From NCBI RefSeq assembly GCF_013393325.1, contig NZ_QJRC01000071.1, positions 1 to 64,000 of the forward strand: a stretch of 64,000 bases of DNA, written 5' to 3'. The translations under genes and the position numbers were made by a program. The stretch comes from Pseudomonas hunanensis (GTDB lineage: Bacteria > Pseudomonadota > Gammaproteobacteria > Pseudomonadales > Pseudomonadaceae). A model generated the notes under the pieces. The model did no database searches and was not told the DNA's origin. It saw only the letters and a program-made list of their open reading frames with translations. Positions 32,014 through 43,265 of this stretch are shown here, in pieces. The number at the start of each line of letters is the position of its first letter. Position 1 is the stretch's first letter.

Positions 32014-34821
32014 ATGGCATTGAAATCCCCCGCGTTTCGTAGAAAGTTTCCGTTGCTGGTAACCGGCGGTCTGCTGGCCCTGCAACCTCTGGCCACCTCA
32101 TATGCAGTGGCAGCCGAACAGTTCGACTGCCAAGTGTCCGCCGCCGGTGGCTGGGACTGCAAGCCCAAGGCCCCAGTCAACAACCTGCCGCCACGCCCGG
32201 TGCACGAAGGTGCGGCCGTCAGCTCCGGCACTGAAGCCGCCAGCGAAGGCGAAACCGCGGACCGGCCGATGCTGGTTACCGAGGCCAAGGGCCGTGCCCT
32301 GAAGTCGCGCAGCGAAGACTACAGCCACCTGGACTGGGTGCCGCGTGAAAAGCTCACCGCCGCGCAGCTGGCCGAAACCGGCCCGTACTGCGGTGGCGCC
32401 TATGTCGAGCCAACCCGCCCGGGCATGGCCGACACCACGCCGAAGGATGAGTCGCCGACCTACATCAACGCCAAGGTATCCAAGTACCAGCAGGAGCAGC
32501 AGATCGCTACCCTCGCCGGCGACGTGGTGATGCGCCAGGGCAGCATGCAGGCCGAGGCCGACGAGGCCAACCTCTACCAGACCGAAAACCGTGGCGAGCT
32601 CAAGGGCAACGTCAAGATCCGTGACAACGGGTCGTTGGTGGTCGGTGACGAGGCGCAAATCCAGCTCGACACCGGCGAAGCCCAGGTCGACAACGCCGAA
32701 TACGTGATGCACAAGTCGCACATCCGCGGCAGTGCCCTGTACGCCAAGCGTGGCGAGAACGCCATCATCCGCCTCAAGGACGGTACGTACACCACCTGCG
32801 AACCGGGCAGCAACGCCTGGCAGCTGAAGGGCAACAACATCACCCTGAACCCGGCCACCGGCTTCGGTACCGCGACCAACGTTACGCTGCGGGTCAAGGA
32901 TTTCCCGGTGTTCTACACACCGTACATCTACTTCCCGATCGACGACCGTCGCCAGTCCGGCTTCCTGCCGCCATCGTTCAGCACCAGCAGCGACACCGGC
33001 TTCATGCTGGTCACGCCGTACTACTTCAACCTGGCGCCGAACTATGACGCCACGTTGTACCCGCGTTACATGGCCAAGCGCGGCCTGCTGATGGAAGGCG
33101 AGTTCCGCTACCTGACGCCTTCGAGCGAAGGCCAGTTCGGCGGTGCGTACCTGAACGACAAGGACGATGATCGTAAACTCCAGACGGATTACGAAGATCA
33201 GCGCTGGATGGTCAACTGGCAGCACAAGGGTGGCCTGGACGAGCGCCTGATGGCCGAGGTCGACTACACCGACATCAGCGACCCGTTCTACTTCCAGGAC
33301 CTGGAGTCTGATCAGATCGGTGTGGAAAGCCGTGACCTGCTGAACCAGCAGGGTGCTTTGACCTATCGTGGCGACAGCTACACCGCGCGTTTGAACGTGC
33401 ATGCCTACGAAATGGCCACTATCTCGCAGATCACGCCGTATGATCGTCTGCCGCAAGTCACCCTCAACGGTATGCTGCCGTACCACCCGGGTGGTTTCGA
33501 CTTCAGTTACGACACCGAAGCCGTGCGCTTTGATCGCGACCTGAAGACTGGTCCGGTCTTCAACAAGGATGGGGTGCTTGACACCACCGCCGGTACCAAT
33601 GGTCAACGTCTTGATGAGAACATCTTCGGTCTCGCAAGGGCTAACGGTACCCGCCTCAACGTTGCACCCTCTATCAGCTTACCGATGGATGCCAGCTATG
33701 GTTACCTCAAACCTAAGCTGACTTACATGTACACCCATTACGACCTGGACCTGGATAGCGAAGGCAAAAGCGACCTGGCCAATGCCTCGCAAGCCACCCG
33801 CGACCTACGCGGTGATTTCTCGAGCACCCAGAACCGCGATATCCCGATCTTCAGTGTCGACAGCGGCTTGTACTTTGACCGCAACACATCTCTGTTCGGT
33901 ACGAACTACAAGCAGACCCTCGAACCGCGCCTGTTCTATCTCTATGTTCCGTACAAGGATCAGATGGACATTCCGCTGTTCGACTCAGGCGAAAGTCTGT
34001 TCAGCTATGACTCGTTGTTCCGCGAGAACCGCTTCAGTGGCACAGACCGCATCGGGGACGAGAACAAACTTTCGCTGGGGGTAACCACCCGCTGGATCGA
34101 AGAAAACGGCTTCGAACGCCAGAACTTCAGCATTGGCCAGGCGTACTACTTCAAGGACCGCAAGGTCCAGCTGCCAGGTATCGACTACCGTACCCGCAAA
34201 GACTCGCAGTCCGACGTTTCTCCATACGCGCTGATGTACAACTACTTCTTCAACCGCGACTGGCGCTTCAACTCGGACTTCAACTGGGACCCAGACAGCC
34301 GCAGCACCCGCTCGGGCAGCGCGATGTTCCACTACCAGCCTGAAGACAACCCGAACAAGGTGGTCAACCTCGGTTATCGCTACCGTAACGACACCATTGC
34401 CTACGACTCCCAGACCGGTACTTGGAAAGTGGGCGGTGGCGACTACGGCACCCCAGGTAGCCCGAACTACATCAAGGACTACTACAAGATCCAGCAGCAT
34501 GACTTCTCGGTCATCTGGCCGATCGTTCCGCAGTGGAGCGTCATCGCTCGCTGGCAGCATGACTACAACCGCAACCGCACCCTGGAAGCCATGGGCGGTT
34601 TCGAGTACGACAACTGCTGCTGGAAGCTGCGCCTGATCAACCGCTACTGGATCGATTACGACGACTTCAGCCAAGCCCTCCCGGCGAACGAAAAAGGCGA
34701 CCACGGTGTCTTCCTTCAGATCGTCCTGAAAGGCCTCGGTGGCGTAGTTGGCAACAAGGTCGAGTCTTTCCTCGACCAAGGCATTCAAGGTTACCGTGAA
34801 CGTGAAGACCAAGCTTATTGA
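32014..34821 (+). CDS. lptD: LPS assembly outer-membrane protein LptD
   Basis: LptD is the outer-membrane barrel that inserts lipopolysaccharide. From the ATG at 32014 the protein has 935 residues: a signal peptide ending near residue 33, an N-terminal pair of cysteines ([11 protein letters not shown]), an OstA-type jellyroll domain and a large C-terminal barrel. The second cysteine pair is in [10 protein letters not shown], as needed for the inter-domain disulfides. The 69 in-frame codons before 32014 lack a signal and were not included. surA starts inside its 3' end, so assembly factor and chaperone are cotranscribed. Confidence 0.96.
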   Translation: MALKSPAFRRKFPLLVTGGLLALQPLATSYAVAAEQFDCQVSAAGGWDCKPKAPVNNLPPRPVHEGAAVSSGTEAASEGETADRPMLVTEAKGRALKSRSEDYSHLDWVPREKLTAAQLAETGPYCGGAYVEPTRPGMADTTPKDESPTYINAKVSKYQQEQQIATLAGDVVMRQGSMQAEADEANLYQTENRGELKGNVKIRDNGSLVVGDEAQIQLDTGEAQVDNAEYVMHKSHIRGSALYAKRGENAIIRLKDGTYTTCEPGSNAWQLKGNNITLNPATGFGTATNVTLRVKDFPVFYTPYIYFPIDDRRQSGFLPPSFSTSSDTGFMLVTPYYFNLAPNYDATLYPRYMAKRGLLMEGEFRYLTPSSEGQFGGAYLNDKDDDRKLQTDYEDQRWMVNWQHKGGLDERLMAEVDYTDISDPFYFQDLESDQIGVESRDLLNQQGALTYRGDSYTARLNVHAYEMATISQITPYDRLPQVTLNGMLPYHPGGFDFSYDTEAVRFDRDLKTGPVFNKDGVLDTTAGTNGQRLDENIFGLARANGTRLNVAPSISLPMDASYGYLKPKLTYMYTHYDLDLDSEGKSDLANASQATRDLRGDFSSTQNRDIPIFSVDSGLYFDRNTSLFGTNYKQTLEPRLFYLYVPYKDQMDIPLFDSGESLFSYDSLFRENRFSGTDRIGDENKLSLGVTTRWIEENGFERQNFSIGQAYYFKDRKVQLPGIDYRTRKDSQSDVSPYALMYNYFFNRDWRFNSDFNWDPDSRSTRSGSAMFHYQPEDNPNKVVNLGYRYRNDTIAYDSQTGTWKVGGGDYGTPGSPNYIKDYYKIQQHDFSVIWPIVPQWSVIARWQHDYNRNRTLEAMGGFEYDNCCWKLRLINRYWIDYDDFSQALPANEKGDHGVFLQIVLKGLGGVVGNKVESFLDQGIQGYREREDQAY

Positions 34822-36121
34822 TCGTCTGCGCCCAGTGTTGCTGGGCGCCGCTTTGCTGAGTGGCGCGGTGCATGCCGCGGTACAACCTCTTGATCGCGTG
34901 GTGGCCATCGTCGACAACGACGTGGTCATGCAAAGCCAGCTGGACCAGCGCGTCCACGAGGTGCAGCAAACCATCGCCAAGCGTGGCGGCGGTGTGCCAC
35001 CTACTGGCGCCCTGGAACAGCAGGTACTGGAACGCCTGATCGTCGAGAACCTGCAACTGCAGATCGGCGAGCGCTCCGGCATCCGCATCACCGACGAGGA
35101 ACTGAACCAGGCCATCGGCACCATCGCCCAGCGCAATGGCATGTCGCTGGACCAGTTCCGCGCCGCCCTGGCCCATGACGGCCTGTCGTTCGACGACGCT
35201 CGCGAGCAGGTCAAGCGCGAGATGATCATCAGCCGTGTGCGCCAGCGCCGCGTGGCCGAGCGTATCCAGGTGTCGGAGCAGGAAGTGAAGAACTTCCTCA
35301 ACTCCGACATGGGCAAGATGCAGATGTCGGAAGAGTACCGCCTGGCCAACATCCTCATCCCTACCCCGGAAGCCGCCAACTCGGATGATATCCAGAAGGC
35401 TGCGCGCAAGGTCGGTGACGTGTACCAGCAGCTGCGCCAGGGCGCCGACTTCGGCCAGATGGCGATTGCCAACTCGGCCAGCGAAAACGCCCTGGAAGGC
35501 GGCGAGATGGGCTGGCGTAAAGCCGGCCAGCTGCCACCTGACTTCGCCAAGATGCTCAGCAGCATGCCGGTGGGTGAGATCACCCAGCCCATTCGTATCC
35601 CCAACGGCTTCATCATCCTCAAGCTGGAGGAGAAGCGCGGTGGCAGCGAGAACGTGCTGCGTGACGAAGTGCATGTACGCCACATCCTGATCAAGCCAAG
35701 CGAGATCCGCAGCGAAGCAGCCACCGAGCAACTGGCCGAGCGCCTGTACGACCGCATCAAGAACGGCGAAGATTTCGGCGAGCTGGCCAAGAGCTTCTCG
35801 GAAGACCCAGGTTCTGCGCTCAACGGCGGCGACCTCAACTGGGTAGACCCGAACAGCCTGGTACCGGAGTTCCGTGAACAGATGGCCAACGCCCAGCAAG
35901 GCGTCGTGACCAAACCGTTCAAAACCCAGTACGGCTGGCACGTTCTGGAAGTGCTGGGCCGCCGCGCCACCGACAGCACTGAGCAGGCACGTGAGCAACA
36001 GGCCCTGAGCGTACTGCGCAACCGCAAGTACGACGAAGAGCTGCAAACCTGGCTGCGCCAGATTCGCGACGAAGCCTACGTTGAAATCAAGCTGCCTGGC
36101 GCTGACCAGGCCGCCCAGTGA
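34802..36121 (+). CDS. surA: Periplasmic chaperone and peptidyl-prolyl isomerase SurA
   Basis: SurA escorts outer-membrane proteins such as LptD to the Bam complex. After a signal peptide ([10 protein letters not shown] then hydrophobic core, cleavage near VHA-AV) come the chaperone domain and two parvulin domains (around residues 180-280 and 290-390). Only GTG codons fit the start: 34802 gives 439 residues and 34796 is also possible, with AAGG five bases before it. The gene overlaps the lptD end by about 20 bases and its stop overlaps the pdxA start. Confidence 0.94.
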   Translation: MKTKLIDRLRPVLLGAALLSGAVHAAVQPLDRVVAIVDNDVVMQSQLDQRVHEVQQTIAKRGGGVPPTGALEQQVLERLIVENLQLQIGERSGIRITDEELNQAIGTIAQRNGMSLDQFRAALAHDGLSFDDAREQVKREMIISRVRQRRVAERIQVSEQEVKNFLNSDMGKMQMSEEYRLANILIPTPEAANSDDIQKAARKVGDVYQQLRQGADFGQMAIANSASENALEGGEMGWRKAGQLPPDFAKMLSSMPVGEITQPIRIPNGFIILKLEEKRGGSENVLRDEVHVRHILIKPSEIRSEAATEQLAERLYDRIKNGEDFGELAKSFSEDPGSALNGGDLNWVDPNSLVPEFREQMANAQQGVVTKPFKTQYGWHVLEVLGRRATDSTEQAREQQALSVLRNRKYDEELQTWLRQIRDEAYVEIKLPGADQAAQ

Positions 36122-37107
36122 AGCCCCTGCGCTTCGCCGTCACGCCCGGCGAGCCGGCCGGCATAGGTCCCGACCTGTGCCTGCTGCTCGCCGCAGACGC
36201 CCAGCCTCATCCCCTGATCGCCATCACCAGCCGTGACCTGCTCGCCGTGCGGGCCACGCAGCTGGGGCTGGCCGTCAACCTGCTGTCAGTAGCCCCAGGC
36301 CAATGGCCTGAGCAGCCGGCGCCAGCCGGTAGCCTGTACGTTTGGGATACCCCCCTGGCAGCGCCCGTAACATCAGGCCATCTCGACAAAGCCAACGCCG
36401 CGTTCGTGCTGGAAACCCTGACCCGCGCGGGCAAAGGCTGCCTGGACGGGCACTTCGCCGGGATGATCACCGCCCCGGTGCACAAGGGTGTGATCAATGA
36501 AAGCGGTATCGCCTTTTCCGGGCATACCGAGTTCCTTGCCGAACTGACCCATACCGCGCAAGTGGTGATGATGCTGGCGACCCGTGGCCTGCGCGTGGCG
36601 CTTGTAACCACGCACCTGCCGCTGCGTGATATTGCCGACGCCATCACAGCCGAGCGCATCGAACGTGTAACCCGTATCCTGCATGCCGACATGCGCGACA
36701 AGTTCGGCATTGCCAACCCGCGTATTCTGGTGTGTGGCCTCAACCCGCATGCGGGCGAGGGCGGCCACCTGGGCCGCGAGGAAATCGACATCATCGAGCC
36801 GACCCTGGCCCGCCTGCGCACCGAAGGCATGGACCTACGCGGGCCGCTGCCGGCCGATACCCTGTTTACCCCCAAATATCTGGAGCACTGCGATGCGGTG
36901 CTGGCGATGTACCACGACCAGGGCCTGCCGGTACTCAAGTACAAAGGCTTCGGCGCTGCAGTGAACGTGACCCTGGGCCTGCCGATCATCCGTACATCGG
37001 TCGATCACGGCACCGCCCTGGACCTGGCCGGCACCGGCAAGGTCGACACCGGCAGCCTTCGCGTCGCGCTGGAAACCGCCTACCAGATGGCCGAGAACCG
37101 ACCATGA
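36118..37107 (+). CDS. pdxA: 4-hydroxythreonine-4-phosphate dehydrogenase
   Basis: PdxA is an NAD-dependent enzyme of pyridoxal phosphate synthesis. The 329-residue protein has metal-binding histidines in [16 protein letters not shown] and [11 protein letters not shown]. It starts with a GTG that overlaps the surA stop codon, and its own stop overlaps the rsmA start (ATGA), giving tight translational coupling across surA-pdxA-rsmA. Confidence 0.96.
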   Translation: MKPLRFAVTPGEPAGIGPDLCLLLAADAQPHPLIAITSRDLLAVRATQLGLAVNLLSVAPGQWPEQPAPAGSLYVWDTPLAAPVTSGHLDKANAAFVLETLTRAGKGCLDGHFAGMITAPVHKGVINESGIAFSGHTEFLAELTHTAQVVMMLATRGLRVALVTTHLPLRDIADAITAERIERVTRILHADMRDKFGIANPRILVCGLNPHAGEGGHLGREEIDIIEPTLARLRTEGMDLRGPLPADTLFTPKYLEHCDAVLAMYHDQGLPVLKYKGFGAAVNVTLGLPIIRTSVDHGTALDLAGTGKVDTGSLRVALETAYQMAENRP

Positions 37108-37904
37108 ACGAGCAATACCAACACCGGGCGCGCAAGCGCTTCGGCCAGAACTTCCTGCACGACGCCGGCGTCATCGACCGCATCCTGCGTGCCATCAACG
37201 CCAAGGCCGGCGAACACCTGCTGGAAATCGGCCCGGGCCAGGGCGCCCTGACCGAAGGCCTGCTGGGCAGCGGCGCACAACTGGACGTGGTGGAGCTGGA
37301 CAAGGACCTGGTACCGATCCTGCAGCACAAGTTCGCTGATCGCGGCAACTTCCGCCTGCACCAGGGCGACGCCCTGAAGTTCGACTTCAACCAGCTGGGC
37401 GTGCCGCCACGCAGCCTCAAGGTAGTGGGCAACCTGCCCTACAACATCTCCACCCCGCTGATCTTCCACCTGCTCAGCCATGCCGGGCTTATCCGCGACA
37501 TGCACTTCATGCTGCAGAAGGAAGTGGTCGAGCGCATGGCAGCCGGCCCTGGCGGGGGTGACTGGGGGCGCCTGTCGATCATGGTGCAGTACCACTGCCG
37601 CGTGGAGCACCTGTTCAATGTCGGCCCTGGCGCCTTCAACCCACCGCCAAAAGTCGATTCAGCCATCGTCCGCCTGGTGCCGCACGAAGTGCTGCCCCAC
37701 CCGGCCAAGGATGCGAAGCTGCTGGAGCAGGTGGTACGCGAGGCGTTCAACCAGCGTCGCAAAACCCTGCGCAACACCATGAAGGGCCTGCTCGACAGCG
37801 CGGCCATCGAGGCCGCTGGCGTGGATGGCAGCCTGCGTCCTGAACAGCTGGACCTGGCAGCCTTCGTGCGCCTGGCCGACCAACTGGCTGATCAGCAAGC
37901 CTGA
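37104..37904 (+). CDS. rsmA: 16S rRNA dimethyladenosine transferase
   Basis: RsmA (KsgA) dimethylates two adjacent adenosines near the 3' end of 16S rRNA. From the ATG at 37104 it is 266 residues, with the SAM loop [10 protein letters not shown] and the catalytic NLPY in VGNLPYNIS. It overlaps pdxA by four bases. A REP element separates it from apaG. Confidence 0.97.
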   Translation: MNEQYQHRARKRFGQNFLHDAGVIDRILRAINAKAGEHLLEIGPGQGALTEGLLGSGAQLDVVELDKDLVPILQHKFADRGNFRLHQGDALKFDFNQLGVPPRSLKVVGNLPYNISTPLIFHLLSHAGLIRDMHFMLQKEVVERMAAGPGGGDWGRLSIMVQYHCRVEHLFNVGPGAFNPPPKVDSAIVRLVPHEVLPHPAKDAKLLEQVVREAFNQRRKTLRNTMKGLLDSAAIEAAGVDGSLRPEQLDLAAFVRLADQLADQQA

Positions 37905-37909
37905 TATCA

Positions 37910-37954
37910 CCTGTACCGAGCTCTTCGCGGTTAAACCCGCGAAGAGACCGGCAC
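37910..37954. repeat. REP palindrome
   Basis: ACCTGTACCGAGCTCTTCGCGG faces CCGCGAAGAGACCGGCACCG in the short gap between rsmA and apaG. Confidence 0.8.
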
Positions 37955-38049
37955 CGACAACAGAAAACCCCAAGCCCCTGCACCGCTGGCCCTCGCCCCT
38001 CCCAATGGCCTAGACTGCGTTATTGCGTCAGTTCGCCCAAGGCCCTTGC

Positions 38050-38430
38050 ATGTCCGACCCCCGCTATCAAATCGACGTCAGCGTCGTGACCCGCTACCTG
38101 AAAGAACAATCCGACCCCGAAAACAGTCGTTTCGCTTTCGCCTACACCATTACCGTGCAGAACAACGGCTCGCTCAAAGCCAAGCTGCTGTCACGCCACT
38201 GGCTGATCACCAACGGTGACGGCGAAGTCGAGGAAGTGCGCGGTGCCGGCGTGGTCGGCCAACAGCCCAACATCGACCCGGGCCAGAGCCACACCTACAG
38301 CAGCGGCGCCGTCATCAGTACCCGCGTGGGCACCATGCAGGGCAGCTACCAGATGTTTGCCGAAGACGGTAAACGCTTCGACGCCGAGATCGCCCCGTTC
38401 CGCCTGGCGGTACCGGGGGCGCTGCACTGA
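38050..38430 (+). CDS. apaG: ApaG protein
   Basis: ApaG is a small beta-sandwich protein (DUF525) of 126 residues; its exact cellular role is not settled. The family signature is seen in [21 protein letters not shown] and [19 protein letters not shown]. The start is the ATG at 38050 ([10 protein letters not shown]). It overlaps apaH at TGATG, the standard apaGH arrangement. Confidence 0.95.
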
Positions 38431-39296
38431 TGGCCACTTACGCCGTCGGCGACCTGCAGGGCTGCCTGCAGCCACTCAAGTGCCTGCTCGAGCGCGTCAG
38501 CTTCAACCCCGCCGTCGACCGCCTGTGGCTGGTCGGCGACCTGGTCAACCGCGGCCCCGAGTCACTGGAAACCCTGCGCTTCCTCTACTCGATCCGCCAG
38601 TCACTGGTCTGCGTGCTGGGCAACCATGACCTGCATCTGCTGGCCGCCTGGCACAACGTAGAGCGCCTCAAGAAAAGCGACACCCTGCGCGAAATCATCG
38701 AAGCGCCGGACGCCGACCCGCTGTTCGACTGGCTGCGCCAGCAGAAGCTGCTGCATTACGACGAGGCACGCGGCATCGCCATGGCCCACGCCGGCATTCC
38801 ACCGCAGTGGACGCTCGGCCAGGCCCTTGGCTATGCGGCCGAGGTGGAAGAAGCGCTACGCGATGATAGCCGCCTGAAGCTCTACCTGGACGGCATGTAC
38901 GGTAACGAGCCGAACAAGTGGAGCAAGAACCTCACCGGTGTCGAGCGCCTGCGGGTCATCACCAACTACCTCACGCGCATGCGCTTCTGCACCGCCGAGG
39001 GCAAGCTTGACCTCAAGAGCAAGGAAGGCCTGGGTACCGCGCCCAAGGGTTACAAGCCCTGGTTTGCACACAAGGGCCGTCGCTCGCGGCACGTGACAAT
39101 CATCTTCGGCCACTGGGCCGCCCTCGAAGGCCGCGTCGACGAACCGGGCATCATTGCCCTGGACACCGGCTGCGTGTGGGGCGGCGCCATGACCCTGTAC
39201 AACGTCGACAGTGGCGAATACCACCGCTGCGATTGCGCCGACGACGGCACCCTGCGCCAACCGGCACAACCCACTACACTCAACGACCACACCTGA
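38430..39296 (+). CDS. apaH: Symmetrical diadenosine tetraphosphatase
   Basis: ApaH hydrolyses Ap4A to two ADP. The 288-residue calcineurin-type phosphoesterase has [16 protein letters not shown] and LGNHDLHL metal motifs in order and a later GHWA segment. The first motif carries Gln where many phosphatases have His, as is usual in ApaH. It is translationally coupled to apaG, and glpE follows after 14 bases. Confidence 0.96.
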   Translation: MATYAVGDLQGCLQPLKCLLERVSFNPAVDRLWLVGDLVNRGPESLETLRFLYSIRQSLVCVLGNHDLHLLAAWHNVERLKKSDTLREIIEAPDADPLFDWLRQQKLLHYDEARGIAMAHAGIPPQWTLGQALGYAAEVEEALRDDSRLKLYLDGMYGNEPNKWSKNLTGVERLRVITNYLTRMRFCTAEGKLDLKSKEGLGTAPKGYKPWFAHKGRRSRHVTIIFGHWAALEGRVDEPGIIALDTGCVWGGAMTLYNVDSGEYHRCDCADDGTLRQPAQPTTLNDHT

Positions 39297-39310
39297 AGGA
39301 AGTAGTACCC

Positions 39311-39643
39311 ATGAGCGAATTCAAGCGCATCCCTCCCGAGCAGGCCTTGGAGCTTCGCAAGCAAGAAGGTGCGGTTGTCGTCGACATTCGCGACGCACAA
39401 GCCTTCGCTGCCGGCCATATCACCGGTGCCCGGCACCTGGATAACCATTCGGTCGCCGATTTCATCCGCGGCGCCGACCTCGACGCCCCGACCCTGGTGG
39501 TCTGCTATCACGGCAATTCCAGCCAGAGCGCTGCCGCCTACCTGGTCGGCCAGGGCTTCTCCGACGTTTACAGCGTGGACGGCGGCTTCGAACTGTGGCG
39601 CGCCACCTACCCGGCCGAGACCGCCCAAGGCGCCGCCGAATAA
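39311..39643 (+). CDS. glpE: Thiosulfate sulfurtransferase GlpE
   Basis: GlpE is a single-domain cytoplasmic rhodanese of 110 residues that transfers sulfane sulfur from thiosulfate. The active-site cysteine is in [10 protein letters not shown], and [13 protein letters not shown] is the usual first motif. The start is the ATG at 39311 after GGAAGTAGT. In Pseudomonas it is commonly located behind apaH. Confidence 0.93.
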   Translation: MSEFKRIPPEQALELRKQEGAVVVDIRDAQAFAAGHITGARHLDNHSVADFIRGADLDAPTLVVCYHGNSSQSAAAYLVGQGFSDVYSVDGGFELWRATYPAETAQGAAE

Positions 39644-39732
39644 TTTTTTCATTTTTCCCGCAGCCCGCGCCCCGTGCGGGCTGGCGGGTTATCTGACGAA
39701 CGGTAGTTGGTAACTTCTGCCCTCCTCGCCCC

Positions 39733-39759
39733 TTGACCTTGCAGATAACCAACTACGCT
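39733..39759 (+). promoter_or_regulatory. Predicted sigma-S-type promoter of prkA
   Basis: CTACGCT at 39753-39759, followed by TAAG, resembles an RpoS-type extended -10, with TTGACC at 39733-39738 upstream. It lies about 170 bases before prkA. Stress and stationary-phase control of prkA-yeaH-spoVR is known in enterics, so an RpoS promoter is plausible. Confidence 0.45.
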
Positions 39760-39926
39760 TAAGCTCAGGCCATCCAAAAAAGGGGAGAGCCGGTACACCG
39801 GCGTGCGGGTCATCGGTAGCGTTACAGGGTGTTCTGGGGGGTATACAGCAATCGGCGAACCCGGTTGCATGCCAGCATCAGCTGACTGATCCGGCGTCGT
39901 CTCCACGTATCGAGCGAGGTGACGTC

Positions 39927-41849
39927 ATGAGTATTTTTAGCCACTTCCAACAACGTTTCGAGTCTACGCGCCAGGAAGAACTCTCGCTGCAGGAGTACCT
40001 CGAGCTGTGCAAAGGGGATCGCAGTGCCTACGCATCGGCGGCCGAACGGCTGTTGCTGGCCATCGGTGAGCCAGAGCTGATCGACACCTCTACCAACTCC
40101 AGGCTGTCGCGAATCTTCTCCAACAAGGTTATCCGCCGCTATCCGGCCTTTGCCGACTTCCATGGCATGGAAGAGTGCATCGACCAGATCGTGTCGTACT
40201 TCCGCCACGCCGCCCAAGGCCTGGAAGAGAAGAAACAAATCCTCTATCTGCTGGGCCCGGTAGGCGGCGGCAAGTCGTCGCTGGCGGAAAAGCTCAAGCA
40301 GCTGATGGAAAAGGTGCCGTTCTATGCGATCAAGGGCTCGCCGGTATTCGAGTCACCGCTGGGACTGTTCAACGCTACCGAAGATGGGGCCATTCTCGAG
40401 GAAGAGTTCGGTATCCCACGGCGCTACCTGAATACCATCATGTCGCCTTGGGCCACCAAGCGCCTGCAGGAGTTCGGCGGCGATATCTCCAAGTTCAAGG
40501 TGGTGAAACTCTACCCGTCGATTCTCAACCAGATCGCCATTGCCAAGACCGAACCCGGCGACGAGAACAACCAGGACATCTCTGCCCTGGTCGGTAAGGT
40601 GGATATCCGCAAGCTTGAAGAATACCCACAGAACGACGCCGATGCTTACAGCTACTCGGGCGCACTGTGCCGGGCCAACCAGGGCCTGATGGAATTCGTC
40701 GAAATGTTCAAGGCGCCGATCAAGGTGCTGCACCCCTTGCTCACCGCTACCCAGGAAGGCAACTACAACAGCACCGAGGGCCTGGGGGCGATTCCCTATA
40801 CCGGCATCCTGTTGGCGCACTCCAACGAATCGGAGTGGCATACCTTCCGCAACAACAAGAACAACGAAGCGTTCATCGACCGTATCTACATCGTCAAGGT
40901 GCCGTACTGCCTGCGCGTCAGCGATGAAATCAAGATCTACGACAAACTGCTGGTCAACAGCTCGCTGTCCAAGGCTCATTGCGCACCGGATACGCTCAAG
41001 ATGCTGGCCCAGTTCACGGTGCTTTCACGCCTGAAAGAGCCAGAGAACTCCAACATCTACTCGAAGATGCGTGTCTACGACGGAGAAAACCTCAAGGATA
41101 CCGATCCGAAGGCCAAGTCGATCCAGGAATACCGCGACTCGGCAGGCGTTGACGAGGGCATGAACGGCCTTTCCACTCGCTTCGCCTTCAAGATCCTCTC
41201 CAAGGTGTTCAACTTCGACCCACACGAAATTGCCGCCAACCCAGTGCACCTGCTGTACGTGCTGGAGCAGCAGATCGAGCAGGAACAGTTCCCGGCCGAG
41301 GTGCGCGAACGCTACCTGCGCTACCTGAAGGAATACCTGGCGCCGCGCTACATCGAGTTTATCGGCAAGGAAATCCAGACAGCCTACCTGGAGTCCTACA
41401 GCGAATACGGCCAGAACATCTTCGACCGCTACGTGCTGTATGCCGACTTCTGGATCCAGGACCAGGAATACCGCGACCCGGAAACCGGCGAGATCCTCAA
41501 CCGTATCGCCCTCAACGAGGAGCTGGAGAAGATCGAGAAACCGGCCGGCATCAGCAACCCGAAAGACTTCCGCAACGAGATCGTCAACTTCGTACTGCGC
41601 GCACGCGCCAACAACAACGGCAAGAATCCAAGCTGGCTGAGCTATGAAAAGCTGCGGGTGGTGATCGAGAAGAAAATGTTCTCCAACACCGAAGACCTGC
41701 TGCCTGTCATCAGCTTCAACGCCAAGGCCAGCAAAGAGGATCAGAAGAAACACAACGACTTCGTCACCCGGATGGTGGAGCGTGGTTACACCGACAAACA
41801 GGTACGTCTGCTGTCGGAATGGTACCTGCGGGTCAGGAAATCGCAATAA
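39927..41849 (+). CDS. prkA: PrkA serine protein kinase
   Basis: PrkA (YeaG) is a stress-related cytoplasmic protein kinase with an AAA-type N-terminal domain. The 640-residue protein has Walker A LLGPVGGGKSS at about residues 108-118 and a C-terminal PrkA kinase-like domain. Length and sequence are typical. It is the first gene of the prkA-yeaH-spoVR cluster, which acts in nutrient-starvation responses in other gamma-proteobacteria. Confidence 0.95.
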   Translation: MSIFSHFQQRFESTRQEELSLQEYLELCKGDRSAYASAAERLLLAIGEPELIDTSTNSRLSRIFSNKVIRRYPAFADFHGMEECIDQIVSYFRHAAQGLEEKKQILYLLGPVGGGKSSLAEKLKQLMEKVPFYAIKGSPVFESPLGLFNATEDGAILEEEFGIPRRYLNTIMSPWATKRLQEFGGDISKFKVVKLYPSILNQIAIAKTEPGDENNQDISALVGKVDIRKLEEYPQNDADAYSYSGALCRANQGLMEFVEMFKAPIKVLHPLLTATQEGNYNSTEGLGAIPYTGILLAHSNESEWHTFRNNKNNEAFIDRIYIVKVPYCLRVSDEIKIYDKLLVNSSLSKAHCAPDTLKMLAQFTVLSRLKEPENSNIYSKMRVYDGENLKDTDPKAKSIQEYRDSAGVDEGMNGLSTRFAFKILSKVFNFDPHEIAANPVHLLYVLEQQIEQEQFPAEVRERYLRYLKEYLAPRYIEFIGKEIQTAYLESYSEYGQNIFDRYVLYADFWIQDQEYRDPETGEILNRIALNEELEKIEKPAGISNPKDFRNEIVNFVLRARANNNGKNPSWLSYEKLRVVIEKKMFSNTEDLLPVISFNAKASKEDQKKHNDFVTRMVERGYTDKQVRLLSEWYLRVRKSQ

Positions 41850-41854
41850 AGCGG

Positions 41855-41975
41855 CAAGCTACAAGCCGCAAGCTTCAAGCTGCCTAGCGCCGAGCGCAAG
41901 CCCGGCGCTGTAGCTTGCAGCAGCGGTGGCTGCTCTTTCCTGCAGCCAGAAGCTTGTGGCTTGCAGCTGCTCCCA
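41855..41975 (+). repeat. AGCTTGCAGC-type intergenic repeats
   Basis: The prkA-yeaH gap is built of variants of AGCTTGCAGC/GCTGCAAGCT (AAGCTACAAGCCGCAAGC, TTCAAGCTGC, GTAGCTTGCAGC, GCTTGTGGCTTGCAGCTGC). They can fold into hairpins and may lower expression between the two genes. Confidence 0.6.
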
Positions 41976-41990
41976 GCTACCGGAGGGACC

Positions 41991-43265
41991 ATGAGCTACG
42001 TTATAGACCGACGCCTGAACGGCAAGAACAAGAGCACGGTCAACCGCCAACGCTTCCTGCGGCGGTACCGCGAACACATCAAGAAAGCCGTCGAAGAGGC
42101 GGTGAGCCGCCGTTCCATCATGGACATGGAACACGGCGAGCAAATCAGCATTCCCGGCCGCGACATCGACGAGCCGGTGCTGCACCATGGTCGCGGGGGC
42201 AAACAGACCATCGTGCACCCTGGCAACAAGGAATTCACCGCCGGTGAACACATCCCGCGCCCGCAAGGCGGTGGAGGTGGCGGCGGCGGTCGCGGTAAAG
42301 CGGGCAACTCCGGCGAGGGCATGGACGAATTCGTCTTCCAGATCACTCAGGAAGAGTTTCTCGAATTCATGTTCGAGGACCTCGAGCTGCCCAACCTGGT
42401 CAAGCGTCACCTGACGGGCGCCGACACCTTCAAGACCGTGCGCGCCGGTATCGCCAACGAAGGCAACCCGTCGCGTATCAACATCGTGCGCACCCTGCGT
42501 TCGGCCCACGCCCGGCGCATCGCCCTGACCGGCAGCAGCCGCGCCCTGTTGCGTGAAGCGCAAAAGGAACTGGACCGCCTGCGGGTCGAAGAGCCAGACA
42601 ACTTCACCGATATCCAGGAAGTCGAACAGGAAATCGAACGCTTGAAGGCGCGCATCAACCGCCTGCCCTTCCTCGATACCTTCGACCTCAAGTACAACCT
42701 GCTGGTCAAACAACCCAACCCCAGCTCGAAGGCGGTGATGTTCTGCCTGATGGACGTATCCGGCTCGATGACCCAGGCCACCAAGGACATCGCCAAGCGC
42801 TTCTTCATCCTGCTGTACCTGTTCCTCAAGCGTAACTACGACCGCATCGAAGTGGTGTTCATTCGCCATCACACCAGTGCCCGTGAAGTCGATGAGGAAG
42901 AGTTCTTCTACTCGCGGGAAACCGGCGGCACCATCGTCTCCAGCGCCCTGAAGTTGATGCAGGAGATCATGGCCGAACGCTACCCGGCCAGCGACTGGAA
43001 CATCTACGCCGCACAAGCCTCCGACGGCGACAACTGGAACGACGACTCGCCGATCTGCCGCGACATCCTCTCCAAGCAGATCATGCCGCATGTGCAGTAC
43101 TACACTTACGTTGAGATCACCCCCCGTGAACACCAGGCGCTGTGGTATGAATACGAGCGCATCGGCGAAGCCTACCCCGACACGTTCGCCCAGCAGCAGC
43201 TGGTATCGGCCGGCGACATCTACCCGGTCTTCCGTGAACTCTTCCAGCGCAGGTTAGCCACATGA
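41991..43265 (+). CDS. yeaH: YeaH/YhbH family protein (DUF444)
   Basis: This is a 424-residue protein of the DUF444 family with a von Willebrand A-like domain. The metal-site motif is DVSGSM at about residue 255. A basic N-terminus and a glycine-rich stretch (about 90-105) precede it. It starts with ATG at 41991 after GGAGGGACC and overlaps spoVR by four bases. It is always found with PrkA and SpoVR homologues; its molecular role is not established. Confidence 0.92.
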   Translation: MSYVIDRRLNGKNKSTVNRQRFLRRYREHIKKAVEEAVSRRSIMDMEHGEQISIPGRDIDEPVLHHGRGGKQTIVHPGNKEFTAGEHIPRPQGGGGGGGGRGKAGNSGEGMDEFVFQITQEEFLEFMFEDLELPNLVKRHLTGADTFKTVRAGIANEGNPSRINIVRTLRSAHARRIALTGSSRALLREAQKELDRLRVEEPDNFTDIQEVEQEIERLKARINRLPFLDTFDLKYNLLVKQPNPSSKAVMFCLMDVSGSMTQATKDIAKRFFILLYLFLKRNYDRIEVVFIRHHTSAREVDEEEFFYSRETGGTIVSSALKLMQEIMAERYPASDWNIYAAQASDGDNWNDDSPICRDILSKQIMPHVQYYTYVEITPREHQALWYEYERIGEAYPDTFAQQQLVSAGDIYPVFRELFQRRLAT

